64,000 bases of DNA from positions 1,488,001-1,552,000 of the forward strand of contig NZ_CP141059.1 of the NCBI RefSeq assembly GCF_034661235.1, in the 5' to 3' direction. Below are positions 51,901 through 60,300 of this stretch, in pieces. Numbering within the stretch: position 1 is the first letter of the stretch; each line of letters begins with the position of its first letter. Source of the DNA: Nocardioides bizhenqiangii. Lineage in GTDB: Bacteria; Actinomycetota; Actinomycetes; Propionibacteriales; Nocardioidaceae. The translations under genes and the position numbers were made by a program. The notes under the pieces are model-generated. The model saw nothing but the letters and a program-made list of their open reading frames with translations, had not been told where the DNA came from and searched no databases.

Positions 51901-52671
51901 CAGAACATCGCTGGCGCGCTCCCGTGGGAGATGGTCTCCGGGACCAAGACCTTCGCCGCGGGCACGACCACGCGTCTCGACTGGTTCCGTCCTGCGATCC
52001 GGCCGGCGTTCGGCGATGCGTTCGCGGTGCGCCCGTCGCGGGCACAGGACTTCATGACCTGGAACGCCCAGTCGTGGAGCTCGTCGAGCGAGGTGCTCGA
52101 CCTGGGCGGGTACCTGCCCTGGGGCGAGACGCCCACCCGCACCCGGGTGTTCCAGGGCGACACGCTGATCCACCACAACCAGCACAGCTCGGACATGCAG
52201 TGGAAGGAAGTTCCCGCAGGGAACCTCCCCTATCGCGTCGTCCATGATGCGGAACGTCCCGCGAGCGTGTTCCGACTGTCGACTCGCACGCACACCGAGT
52301 GGACGTTCATGTCGGACACGGTCGACTCGGACTACTTCGAGGACTTCTCGGTCCTGCAGCTCGACTACGAGCTCGGGACCAACCTGCGTGGCGACGTCAA
52401 GGCAGGAAAGAGGCACCAGATCGCCGTCCGGTCGGTGCGCTCGCACAGCGAGACGCCGTTGCCCAGCAAGGTCGTCGAGGTGACCCTCGACCTCTCGTAC
52501 GACGACGGCGACACCTGGCGGAGGGTCACCCTGACCCGGGCCGGTGGCTGGTGGCGGGGGTGGTTCGAGGCGCCCACGAAGGCGGAGTTCGTGTCGGTGC
52601 GCGCGAGCGCCCGGACGGCTGGCGGCTACAGCATCAACCAGAAGATCATCCGGGCCTACGGTCTGCGATGA
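48940..52671 (+). CDS. Large secreted subtilisin-like serine protease (S8) with PA insert
   Basis: 1243 residues. A signal peptide ends near residue 35 (AVLQIPAQA). A prodomain with several acidic stretches follows. The S8 catalytic domain spans about 225-500: Asp250 in VAVLDTGVD, His282 in HGTHVAG, the oxyanion Asn380 in ASGNAG and Ser454 in GTSMATP. A long C-terminal region (about 505-1243) is rich in beta structure and has a protease-associated-type domain near 820-890 (VVVHRSDEVGPEERAAAAAV). It is larger than most family members and is probably extracellular. A hairpin terminator follows. Confidence 0.93.
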   Translation: MHNPAPSSRARAARAATAVAAIAITSAVLQIPAQADPTQAAPDPADPTQDSHRARPASSVKVTLVTGDVVTVKTLDDGSQIADVDRPDQAVGSFRMQELGGDLFIIPDEAVPLLGADLLDPRLFNVTDLVEMGYDDASVSRVPTIVTYADGRTRVARPAAPAGSTIVRRLPSIDGAALVANKAQARTFWESITPEMDLTDPTPTLDAGVEKVWLDGRVTATLDESVPQIGAPDAWEAGYDGAGVTVAVLDTGVDVNHPDLTGQIDGTASFVPGEPVTDIHGHGTHVAGTIAGTGAASNGDHKGVAPGADLIVGKVLGGAAGEGQDSWVLAGMEWAAESGADVVSMSLGDTMPSDGTDPMSQAVDALSEQYDALFVVASGNAGPESISTPAAAAAALTVGAVDKEDRLAGFSSTGPLFGSGALKPDIVAPGVDITAPRSQEAPGAGSYQTMSGTSMATPHVSGAAAILAQRHPNWTGQQLKRHLMSTATGLADYSPYEVGTGRVDVADAIRSTVRATGSVLLGNFDWPHEPSDGAVTKDVVFNNFGDADLTLDLALSQGGDAFTLDAPTVTVPAGGRATVAVTGDPTSVGFGRYAGYLVGTDAGTGQAVTRTSLGMIKEDERYDLTIKLIDRGGDPAAGWVGITQSGDPWPWSAYVDGETTLRMAPSTYLVSTYLDVQGEAPDRSGIAALVDPETVLDQDREVVLDARDARLLQTEAPQLSEDRQRKVDFQLVDGSGLEVRSAYPVAPTADDVYVSPTEPVTEGSFILTTRWRKGEPLLGLTTAGGKVRFETIVQPGSALTTSRRTLPAVYAGHGGAADYAGIDARGKVVVVHRSDEVGPEERAAAAAVEGARALIVVHDGVGGLMEYVGASSIPVATVHRKAGWNLVRLAKAGRSLTLDQAPYTDYIYDLTRDYPGQVPDRELVYAPTRRQLARIDARYYGVKQGEASGYRGDLTLTPTLGNHEREWHPGTRVEWVSPEQVWVESHAQNIAGALPWEMVSGTKTFAAGTTTRLDWFRPAIRPAFGDAFAVRPSRAQDFMTWNAQSWSSSSEVLDLGGYLPWGETPTRTRVFQGDTLIHHNQHSSDMQWKEVPAGNLPYRVVHDAERPASVFRLSTRTHTEWTFMSDTVDSDYFEDFSVLQLDYELGTNLRGDVKAGKRHQIAVRSVRSHSETPLPSKVVEVTLDLSYDDGDTWRRVTLTRAGGWWRGWFEAPTKAEFVSVRASARTAGGYSINQKIIRAYGLR

Positions 52672-52688
52672 GACACCCCGTCGACCGG

Positions 52689-52712
52689 CCCCGGGAGGGC
52701 GATCTCCCGGGG
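52689..52712 (+). terminator. Hairpin terminator after the protease gene
   Basis: CCCCGGGAG-GGCGAT-CTCCCGGGG, a perfect 9-bp stem 18 bp past the stop, followed by a C/T-rich stretch. Confidence 0.75.
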
Positions 52713-52793
52713 CCCCCGCCGCCGTCTTTCCCGAAGCACCTTCCCTGGCGCATACTCACCGCGCCACCGCGGGTGAGAAGGAGAGAGGTGCCC

Positions 52794-53777
52794 ATGCTCG
52801 AGTCGCTGGGCATCCCGCCCGATGTCGAGATCGTCTACCGCGCTCTCGTCGGGTCGTCCGACACCTCCCCGGCCGAGCTGGCGGAGTCGCTCGAGCTGCC
52901 GGTCCGCGAGGTCGAGGGCGCGCTTGCGACACTCGTCGACGCCGGGCTGGCTCTCCGGGCCGACGACGGCTCGTACGCCGGGGCGCCGCCGGCGGTGGCG
53001 CTCGGTGCGCTGATCAACGAGCACCGCCAGGGACTGCGCCTGGCCGAGCAGGCCCTGGCCACGCTCGCCGAGCAGCACCGGTCGGCGGTCGCCGGCCAGA
53101 GCATCAGCGACCTGATCGAGGTGGTGAGCGGCGTCGACGCGGTCCGGCACCGGTTCCAGCAGGTGCAGCAGGCGGCCGACCACGAGATGCGGATGTTCAT
53201 CACCGCGCCGTTCGTTGCCGTGCGGCCCGGGGAGAACGCCGCCGAGCCGGCCGCGGTCGAGCGTGGCGTCCGCATCCGGGCGGTCGTGGAGAGGGCCGCC
53301 CTCAGTGAACCCGGGGCGATCGCGGAGGCAGTCGAGTCGCTGCGGCGCGGGCTCGAGCTGCGGGTGGTCGAGCAGCTCCCGATCAAGCTGGTGCTGGCCG
53401 ACGCCGACCTCGCCCTGGTCCCGCTCGATGTTGCGTCCGGCGGCGAGCCGGGCGCCGTACTCATCCAGCGGAGCGGCCTGCTCGCTGCTCTCGAGGCGCT
53501 TTTCGAGACGGCCTGGTCGCGAGCGCATCCGCTCGCCCTGTCGAGCCTGGAGAGCGGGGAGGTGCCCGGACCGGACAGTGAGGTGGCCGGCCCGACCGCT
53601 GCGGACCGCCGGATCCTGGTCCTGATGCTGGCTGGCCTGACCGACCAAGCGGTCGCCAGCCAGCTGGATCTTTCGTTGCGCAGCGTGCAGCGCCGGCTGC
53701 GTTACCTCCAGGACCTCGCGGGAGTCCACAGCCGCATGCAGCTCGGCTGGTACGCCGCCCGGCACGACTGGGCGTGA
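52794..53777 (+). CDS. TrmB-like/LuxR-type two-HTH transcriptional regulator
   Basis: 327 residues. The N-terminal winged helix (about 1-70) is TrmB-like: EIVYRALVGSSDTSPAELAESL, VEGALATLVDAGLAL. The middle resembles a phospholipase-D-like effector part common in such regulators (about 110-240). The C-terminus (about 265-320) is a LuxR-type HTH, DRRILVLMLAGLTDQAVASQ with LSLRSVQRRLRYL. ATG 52794 is chosen, with GAGAGG six bases before. Proteins of this layout often lie next to secreted subtilases in Nocardioides and Streptomyces, so control of the protease is plausible but not shown. Confidence 0.85.
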   Translation: MLESLGIPPDVEIVYRALVGSSDTSPAELAESLELPVREVEGALATLVDAGLALRADDGSYAGAPPAVALGALINEHRQGLRLAEQALATLAEQHRSAVAGQSISDLIEVVSGVDAVRHRFQQVQQAADHEMRMFITAPFVAVRPGENAAEPAAVERGVRIRAVVERAALSEPGAIAEAVESLRRGLELRVVEQLPIKLVLADADLALVPLDVASGGEPGAVLIQRSGLLAALEALFETAWSRAHPLALSSLESGEVPGPDSEVAGPTAADRRILVLMLAGLTDQAVASQLDLSLRSVQRRLRYLQDLAGVHSRMQLGWYAARHDWA

Positions 53778-53889
53778 TCCGCGGGTCTCGATACACCCGG
53801 ACGCGGACTCGCAAGCTCGCCCGCGCGGGCACTCGACCTCCTCACCCGACGCACCTGCTCGCAGGCTCGCAGTCGCTGGGCTCGGAGGT

Positions 53890-53918
53890 TTGACCACCGC
53901 GTCCGGAAGTGGGACTCT
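53890..53918 (+). promoter_or_regulatory. Promoter TTGACC-17-GACTCT
   Basis: A clear -35 TTGACC (53890-53895), 17 bp, -10 GACTCT (53913-53918), upstream of the small coiled-coil gene. The stretch 53785-53850 before it holds a degraded family C half-unit (GGTCTCGATACACCC). Confidence 0.5.
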
Positions 53919-53971
53919 TGGAGACGGTCCGGGACCCGGGCCCACGCGTTTCCCCACCGGAAGGCTTTTAC

Positions 53972-54172
53972 ATGGCCAAGGCGCTGATCGGACACCTGAA
54001 CAGCGACCTCCGCGACCCCCGCCTCGCAGTCGAGAACGCTCGACTGCGCAACCGGGTGGCCGAGCTGGAGTCCCTCGTCCTCCGTCTCAGCGAGGAGAAC
54101 GACAAGCTGATGTCGGCACGGGCGGCCGATATCCTCACCGCCGACGCGGCACAGGAGATGCAGCCGGCCTGA
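53972..54172 (+). CDS. Small conserved coiled-coil protein
   Basis: 66 residues. MAKALIGHLNSDLRDPRLAV leads into a leucine-heptad stretch (NARLRNRVAELESLVLRLSE) and a short Ala-rich tail. The pattern MAKALxGH...RxxRLRxRVxxLExxLxRLxxEN is widespread in actinobacteria, but no function is assigned; a cytoplasmic coiled coil is likely. AGGCTTTTAC precedes the ATG with GGAAGG as ribosome site. A hairpin follows at 54190-54206. Confidence 0.8.
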   Translation: MAKALIGHLNSDLRDPRLAVENARLRNRVAELESLVLRLSEENDKLMSARAADILTADAAQEMQPA

Positions 54173-54189
54173 GGCTGGAGCATCACCCC

Positions 54190-54206
54190 TTCCGCCTCCG
54201 GCGGAA
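54190..54206 (+). terminator. Short hairpin after the coiled-coil gene
   Basis: TTCCGCC-TCC-GGCGGAA, perfect 7-bp stem, 18 bp past the stop. Confidence 0.5.
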
Positions 54207-54235
54207 ATCGCTGGCGCCCTGACGCCGCCGCTGCG

Positions 54236-54241
54236 TAGCGT
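54236..54241 (+). promoter_or_regulatory. -10 hexamer TAGCGT for a leaderless MFS gene
   Basis: Six bases separate it from GTG 54248, so the first transcribed base should be that of the start codon. Confidence 0.45.
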
Positions 54242-54247
54242 CCGTTC

Positions 54248-55525
54248 GTGAGCCGCATCATCGACGCCGTGGCACCGGCCCGGCTCGGATCGGGGTTCCG
54301 GTGGCTGATGGCGTCCAGCTGGACGTCGAACCTCGGCGACGGCATCGCTCTCGCGGCCGGCCCGCTCCTGGTCGCCTCGGAGACCCGGTCGCCGCTCCTG
54401 GTGTCGCTCGCCGTGGTGCTCCAGCAGCTGCCCTGGCTGCTGTTCGGCCTCTACGCGGGTGCGATCGCGGACCGCGTCGACCGACTCCGTCTCGTCGTGG
54501 TGGCGAACCTGCTCCGAGGGGTGGTGCTGGTCGCGCTCGGCGCCACGATCGTGACCGGCGTCGTCAACATCGGCGTGGTGCTCGGTGCGCTGTTCCTCGT
54601 CGGAACCGCCGAGGTGTTCGTCGACACCGCCGCCGGGACGCTGATGCCGATGCTCGTCGAGAAGCGCGACCTCGGCGTCGCCCACGCGCGACTGCAGACC
54701 GGGTTCATCACGCTCAACCAACTGGCCGGGGCGCCGATCGGAGCGGCCCTGTTCGCCCTGGGCCGGGCCTGGCCGTTCGGAGTCCAGGTCGTGGCAGTGG
54801 TGCTCTCCGCGGTCCTCGTCGTCCGCATCGCGCTGCCACCCGGACCGGTTCGCGACGCGAGCGACACCCACGTGCTCCGCGACATCGCCGAGGGCGTGCG
54901 ATGGCTGCTCGATCACCCGCCGGTCCGCACGCTGGCGCTCGTGATCGTGACCTTCAACGTCACCTGGGCCGCCGCCTGGTCGGTCCTCGTCCTGTACTCA
55001 CTCGAGGTGCTCGACATGGGTCCGGTCGGCTACGGACTGCTGACCACCATGGCAGCCGTCGGCGGGCTGGTGTCGACGCCCTGGTTCGGCTGGCTGGAGC
55101 GACGGGTCCCGTTGGCCACCCTCATGCGCACCTGTCTCCTGCTCGAGGTGCTGATGCACCTGGCCCTCGCGCTCACCCGCGAGGCCTGGATCGCCATGGT
55201 GATCCTGTTCGGCTTCGGCATGTACGCGTTCATCTGGGGCGCGCTGTCGGCGGCAGTGCGGCAACGCTCCGTCCCGACCGAGTTCCAGGGTCGGGTCGGG
55301 TCGGTCTACGGCGTCGGCGTGTACGGCGGCATCGTGGTCGGCGCCGGGCTGGGCGGGTTGATCGCTGAGTACGCAGGGATCGTGGCGCCGTACTGGTTTG
55401 CCTTCGTGGGCTCGGGCATCACGCTCGCGCTGGTGTGGCGTCAGCTTGCCCACGTCGCCCACGCCGACGAGGAGATCCGCAGGTCCGAGGAGGAATCGGC
55501 CCCGGGCCAGGGGCCCGGCCGATAG
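54248..55525 (+). CDS. MFS transporter (EntS-like exporter group)
   Basis: 425 residues, twelve predicted helices. FRWLMASSWTSNLGDGIALA, LYAGAIADRVDRLRLVVVAN (the MFS motif after helix 2) and VHARLQTGFITLNQLAGAPIG-like sequence (AHARLQTGFITLNQL) place it with the EntS/MFS_3 exporters of siderophores or drugs. The start is GTG without a ribosome site, in line with a leaderless mRNA. The C-terminal tail is acidic. The substrate is unknown. Confidence 0.88.
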   Translation: MSRIIDAVAPARLGSGFRWLMASSWTSNLGDGIALAAGPLLVASETRSPLLVSLAVVLQQLPWLLFGLYAGAIADRVDRLRLVVVANLLRGVVLVALGATIVTGVVNIGVVLGALFLVGTAEVFVDTAAGTLMPMLVEKRDLGVAHARLQTGFITLNQLAGAPIGAALFALGRAWPFGVQVVAVVLSAVLVVRIALPPGPVRDASDTHVLRDIAEGVRWLLDHPPVRTLALVIVTFNVTWAAAWSVLVLYSLEVLDMGPVGYGLLTTMAAVGGLVSTPWFGWLERRVPLATLMRTCLLLEVLMHLALALTREAWIAMVILFGFGMYAFIWGALSAAVRQRSVPTEFQGRVGSVYGVGVYGGIVVGAGLGGLIAEYAGIVAPYWFAFVGSGITLALVWRQLAHVAHADEEIRRSEEESAPGQGPGR

Positions 55526-55578
55526 GCTGCCAGCCGGTCTGTCGCGGCCGCTCCGCCGCGAGCGAGCGAGGAGAAGCT

Positions 55579-56418
55579 GTGTCGATGTCTGAACGCCCAC
55601 CGGAAGCGGGCTTCGAGCACCTCCACTCCCTCACCCTGGTCCTGTCCTCCGCACGCTCCGGATCCACGCTGCTGTGCCACGACATCGCGAGCCTGGGCGG
55701 GCTCGGGATGGCGAAGGAGTACCTGCGCGGCCTCCGGACGGAGCCGCGGACGACGACGGCCACCGAGGCCGACGTGCTGGAACGGGTGGCGATGGGCGTG
55801 AGGGAGGACGCCCCGGGCGTGGCCTCGGTCAAGCTGTTGGTGCCGCAGACGCCGGTCGTCTTCGAGGCGCTCAGCGGTCGGCGCATCCCCTCGGTCGAGG
55901 CCCTCCCCGGCGTCATCGACTGGACACAGAAACGCTTCGAGCGCGTGTTCATGGTGTTCCTCGTGCGCAACGCCATCGACCAGGCGATCTCCCGCGTCGT
56001 CGCGGACGCGACCGGTGTCTTCCATTCGTCCAACAGCGCCTTCGGCGACCTCGCGTCCGCCCCGCTCCGGATCCCGGACATCAACCAGCGGATCCTCGAC
56101 AACCTCGGCCGCGTCGTCCGCGACCGCAACATCCTGCTCGCGGTGCACGCGCAGTTCGCCGAGCTCGGTCTGCTGCTGACCTACGACGAGCTGAACCGTC
56201 AGCCCGACGCGATCGCGAGGAAGCTGGCGGCGCACGCGCGGAAGGCGGGCTTCGAGGTCCAGCGGGAGACGTCGACGCGCAAGCTGGAGAAGGTCATCAG
56301 CGCGGAGCGGTCCACCGAGATCCGCGAAGCCTTCCTCGACTACCTCAAGAACGAGACCGGGGTGGTCCCGGGTGACCTGGACGCGGCCCGACCCCGCGTG
56401 GCCGCCTCCGACGAATAG
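55579..56418 (+). CDS. Stf0-family sulfotransferase
   Basis: 279 residues. TLVLSSARSGSTLLCHDIAS is the 5'-phosphosulfate-binding loop that holds PAPS; GGLGMAKEYLRG, FERVFMVFLVRNAIDQAISR (the 3'-phosphate region) and FHSSNSAFGD follow the trehalose 2-sulfotransferase (Stf0) pattern. GTG 55579 has CGAGGAG upstream; ATG 55585 is the alternative. The next gene is a close paralogue. Targets could be trehalose lipids or other glycans, but the sequence does not say. Confidence 0.88.
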   Translation: MSMSERPPEAGFEHLHSLTLVLSSARSGSTLLCHDIASLGGLGMAKEYLRGLRTEPRTTTATEADVLERVAMGVREDAPGVASVKLLVPQTPVVFEALSGRRIPSVEALPGVIDWTQKRFERVFMVFLVRNAIDQAISRVVADATGVFHSSNSAFGDLASAPLRIPDINQRILDNLGRVVRDRNILLAVHAQFAELGLLLTYDELNRQPDAIARKLAAHARKAGFEVQRETSTRKLEKVISAERSTEIREAFLDYLKNETGVVPGDLDAARPRVAASDE

Positions 56419-56458
56419 GCCGGGCGACGGTCCGGCACTTGCCCGCGGGGCGCGCCGG

Positions 56459-56464
56459 TAGGTT
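56459..56464 (+). promoter_or_regulatory. -10 hexamer TAGGTT before the second Stf0 gene
   Basis: Ends seven bases before GTG 56472, giving a leaderless start; no ribosome site is visible. Confidence 0.4.
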
Positions 56465-56471
56465 GACGCGC

Positions 56472-57287
56472 GTGAATCCCGACGTCCCGCAGTCGCTGAC
56501 GCTCGTGTTGTCCTCGGCACGCTCCGGGTCGACGCTGCTGTGCCGCGACATCGCCAGCCTCGGTGGGCTCGGGTTCCCGCGGGAGTACATGAAGGGTTTC
56601 GGCGCCGTGGCCAAGCGAGGAGAGGTGAGCGAGACCGACGTGCTCGACCGCGCCGCGCGCGGGTCGCGGAAGGACGCGCCCACGGTGGCGGCGATCAAGC
56701 TGATGGTGCCCCAGGCGGCGCCGACGTACCGGGCGATCAGCGGCCGGCGGCTGCGGCCCGGAGCGGCGATGTCCCAGGTCGTCACCTGGGCACGGCACCG
56801 CTTCGAGCGGGTGCTGCTCGTATTTCTCGTGCGGAACGCCCTCGACCAGGCGATCTCCAACGTCGTCGCGCGAGAGACCGGGGTCTTCCACTCCACCGAT
56901 CCGAGGTTCGCCGGCGGCCCGGCGGAGCTGGGTCTCGAGGACGACGACCTCAACCGACGGATCCTGCACCAGCTGGGCCCCGTCGTACGAAACCAGCAGA
57001 TCCTCAGTGCAGTGCACGCGCAGCACGCCGACCTCGGACTGATGATGACCTACGAGCAACTGACCCGGGACACCGAGGAGACCACCCGGGCGCTCGTGGC
57101 CCATGCCCGCGCCCAGGGTTTCGACGTCCGACGTGACGTCGTCACCCGCAAGCTGACGAAGATCATCAGCGACGACCGGTCCGCAACGATCAGGGAATCC
57201 TTCCTCGACTTCCTCAGGCGCGAGCCCGGCATCTGGCCTTCCGCCCACGCCGCCGAGTTCCCCTGGTCTGCTGCCGCCGGCCGGTAG
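56472..57287 (+). CDS. Stf0-family sulfotransferase, paralogue of the preceding gene
   Basis: 271 residues, aligned with the upstream gene along its whole length: TLVLSSARSGSTLLCRDIAS (PAPS loop, one residue different), LGGLGFPREYMKGF, FERVLLVFLVRNALDQAISN, FHSTDPRFAG and a similar C-terminus (IRESFLDFLRREPG against IREAFLDYLKNETG). The pair arose by tandem duplication. GTG 56472 is supported by the leaderless promoter. smc follows about 100 bp downstream. Confidence 0.88.
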   Translation: MNPDVPQSLTLVLSSARSGSTLLCRDIASLGGLGFPREYMKGFGAVAKRGEVSETDVLDRAARGSRKDAPTVAAIKLMVPQAAPTYRAISGRRLRPGAAMSQVVTWARHRFERVLLVFLVRNALDQAISNVVARETGVFHSTDPRFAGGPAELGLEDDDLNRRILHQLGPVVRNQQILSAVHAQHADLGLMMTYEQLTRDTEETTRALVAHARAQGFDVRRDVVTRKLTKIISDDRSATIRESFLDFLRREPGIWPSAHAAEFPWSAAAGR

Positions 57288-57389
57288 GGTTGGGCGTGCC
57301 GAGCTTCCCCCGCGACGGCGCGCCCCGGTCCACCTGAGAGGATCGGCGCCGTTCGCGTCACCGTGACGAGTCCGACCGAGGGAGCCCGT

Positions 57390-60300
57390 GTGTACCTGAA
57401 GAGCCTGACCCTCAAGGGGTTCAAGTCCTTCGCATCGGCGACCACGCTTCAGCTCGAGCCCGGCATCACCTGCATCGTCGGTCCCAACGGCTCCGGCAAG
57501 TCCAACGTCGTCGACGCCCTCGCCTGGGTCATGGGCGAGCAGGGGGTCAAGAGCCTCCGCGGCGGCAAGATGGAGGACGTCATCTTCGCCGGTACGGCGG
57601 GCCGCCCGCCCCTCGGCCGCGCCGAGGTGATGCTGACCATCGACAACTCCGACGGTGCGCTGCCGATCGACTACTCCGAGGTCACCATCAGCCGGACCAT
57701 GTTCCGGTCGGGTGGCTCCGACTACGCGATCAACGGCACGCCCTGCCGGCTGCTCGACGTCCAGGAGCTGCTGAGCGACTCCGGCATCGGCCGTGAGATG
57801 CACGTCATCGTGGGGCAGGGCCAGCTCGACACGATCCTGCACGCGACTCCCGAGGACCGGCGCGGGTTCATCGAGGAGGCCGCCGGCGTCCTCAAGCACC
57901 GCAAGCGCAAGGAGAAGGCGCTCCGCAAGCTCGACTCCACCGACGGCAACCTGACCCGGCTCAACGACCTGCTCAGCGAGATCCGGCGCCAGCTCAAGCC
58001 GCTCGGCCGCCAGGCCGAGGTCGCCCGCCGCGCCGCCACCGTGCAGGCCGACGTACGCGACGCCAAGGCCAGGATCCTCGCCGACGACCTGGTCGCGGCA
58101 CAGACCGCCCTCGAGCAGGAGCTGGCCGACGAGAGTGTCCTCGTCGCCCGCCGCGAAAAGGTCGAGCAGGCGCTGGCCGCGTGCCAGGAGCGCGAGGCCG
58201 CGCTCGAGGCGGCGCTGCGGGAGAACCTCCCCGCCCTGTCCGCTGCCCAGGAGACGCTGTCGTCCCTGGGGGCCCTGCGGGAGCGGCTCCGCGGCACGCA
58301 GAGCCTGGCGGCCGAACGGGTCCGCAACGCAGCCGGCGTCCACGACGCCGACGCGGAGCAGGCAGGGAGCGCCAAGGACCCGGCGGAGCTCGAGGCCGAG
58401 GCCGACCGGCTGGCCGAGCAGGAGGCCGAGATCCTGGCCCGGGTCGCCGAGCAGCAGGCTGCGCTCGAGGCGGCCGTGGCCGCCCGCAAGGCCGCCGAGG
58501 AGGCCGCCGCCCACGAGGAGCGCCGAGTCGCCGGACTGCTGCGCGCCGCGGCCGACCGACGCGAGGGTCTCGCGCGGCTCCACGGCCAGGTCAACGCGCT
58601 GCGCACGCGGGCGACCGCGGCCGAGGAGGAGAAGGGCCGGCTCGAGACCGCCCGGGCGGATGCGGTCGCCCGCGCCGAGCGCGCCCACCACGACTTCACC
58701 GCCCTCGAGACCAAGGTCGCCGGTCTCGATGCCGGCGAGGAGGGTCTCGACGCCGAGCACGAGGCCGCCGTCGCCGCCCTCGCGGACGTCGACGACCGGC
58801 TCGCCAAGACCCGCGAGGAGGCTCAGCAGGCCGATCGTGACCGCTCGGCGCTCGGTGCCCGCAAGGAGGCCCTCGAGCTGGGTCTGGCCCGCAAGGACGG
58901 CGCCGGCGCGCTCCTCGCGGCCTCCGACTCGCTCTCCGGCCTGCTCGGATCCGTCGCGGCGCTGGTCAATGTGCGCACCGGCTACGAGGCGGCCGTGGCC
59001 AGCGCGCTCGGCGCCGCTGCCGACGCGGTCGCCGTCACCGACGCGGACGCCGCCGTCGAGGCGATCAGCCACCTCAAGACCGACGACCTCGGTCGCGCCG
59101 GCCTCCTGCTCGGAGGGGGAGCGACCGATCGCAGCGGGTGGCCCGACCTGCCCGGCGGCGCGTCGTACGCCGCCGACGCGGTCGACTGCCCGGCCGAGGT
59201 GCGCCCCGCGCTCACCCGCCTGCTCCACAAGACCGTCGTGGTCGACGACCTCGCGGCCGCCCGGACCCTGGTGGCCGACTATCCCGACGTGGTCGCGGTG
59301 ACCCGCGACGGCGACCTGCTCGGCGCCCACTTCGCGGCCGGCGGCTCCAACGCCCAGCAGAGCCTGATCGAGATCCAGGCCGCGGTCGACGAGGCGACCA
59401 GCGCACTGGCCGAGGCCGTCGCCGCGAGCGAACGGCTCGGGTTCGACCTGGTCCGGCTCGAGGGGGAGCGCGACGAGGCCAAGCGGCGCGCCGATGTCGC
59501 GCTGGCCAAGCTGCACGAGTCCGATGCGACCCTGGCGGCCGTCGCCGAGGAGCTGGGCCAGTACGGCTCGCTCGCCCGCTCGGCGCGGGCCGAGGCGGAG
59601 CGGCTGGCCGACGCCATCGCGCAGGCGGAGACCGCGCGGGCCCACGCTGCGGCGGGCATCGCCGAGCTCGAGGAGCGACTGGCATCCGCGGAGGAGACCG
59701 GCGAGGACGAGCCGGACACCGCGGAGCAGGAGCGGCTGGCGCAGGCCACCAGAGCCGCCCGGCAGACGGAGATGGAGGCGCGGCTCGCGCTGCGCACCTC
59801 CGAGGAGCGCGGGCGTGCGCTGCACGGGCGGGTCGACCAGATCCGCAGGGCAGCCGAGGCGGAGCGCCAGGCGCGGGCGCGCGCCGCGGAGCGGCGCGAG
59901 CGGCTGCTGCGGGAGGGCCGCGCCGGCCGGGCGGTCGCGACCGCCGTCTCCTACGTGCTCGGCCGGCTCGAGGTGTCCATCGACCGGGCGATCCGGGCGC
60001 GGCACGAAGTCGAGGAGTCGCGGCGCGGGCGCGAGCAGGAGCTGATGACGGTCCGCGGCCGGCTTCGTGAGCTCGACCGCGAGCACGACGAGCTGGTCAA
60101 CTCGGTCCACCGCGACGAGATGGCCCACGCCCAGCAGCGGATGCGGATCGAGCAGATCGAGGCCAAGGCGATCGACGAGCTGGGCATCGGGGCCGAGGCC
60201 CTCGTCGCCGAGTACGGCCCCGACCAGCCGGTGTCGGTGTGGGGTGAGGAGAGGTCGGCGTCGCCGGCGTCCGCCTCAGCGGGTCTCGATACGCCCTCGC

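Noticed and set aside
56340..60128. A 1262-codon open frame on the minus strand opposite smc
   Set aside because: Long antisense frames are expected opposite Ala/Glu/Arg-rich coiled-coil genes at this GC content; its translation is low-complexity, shows no family motif, and smc is certain on the other strand.
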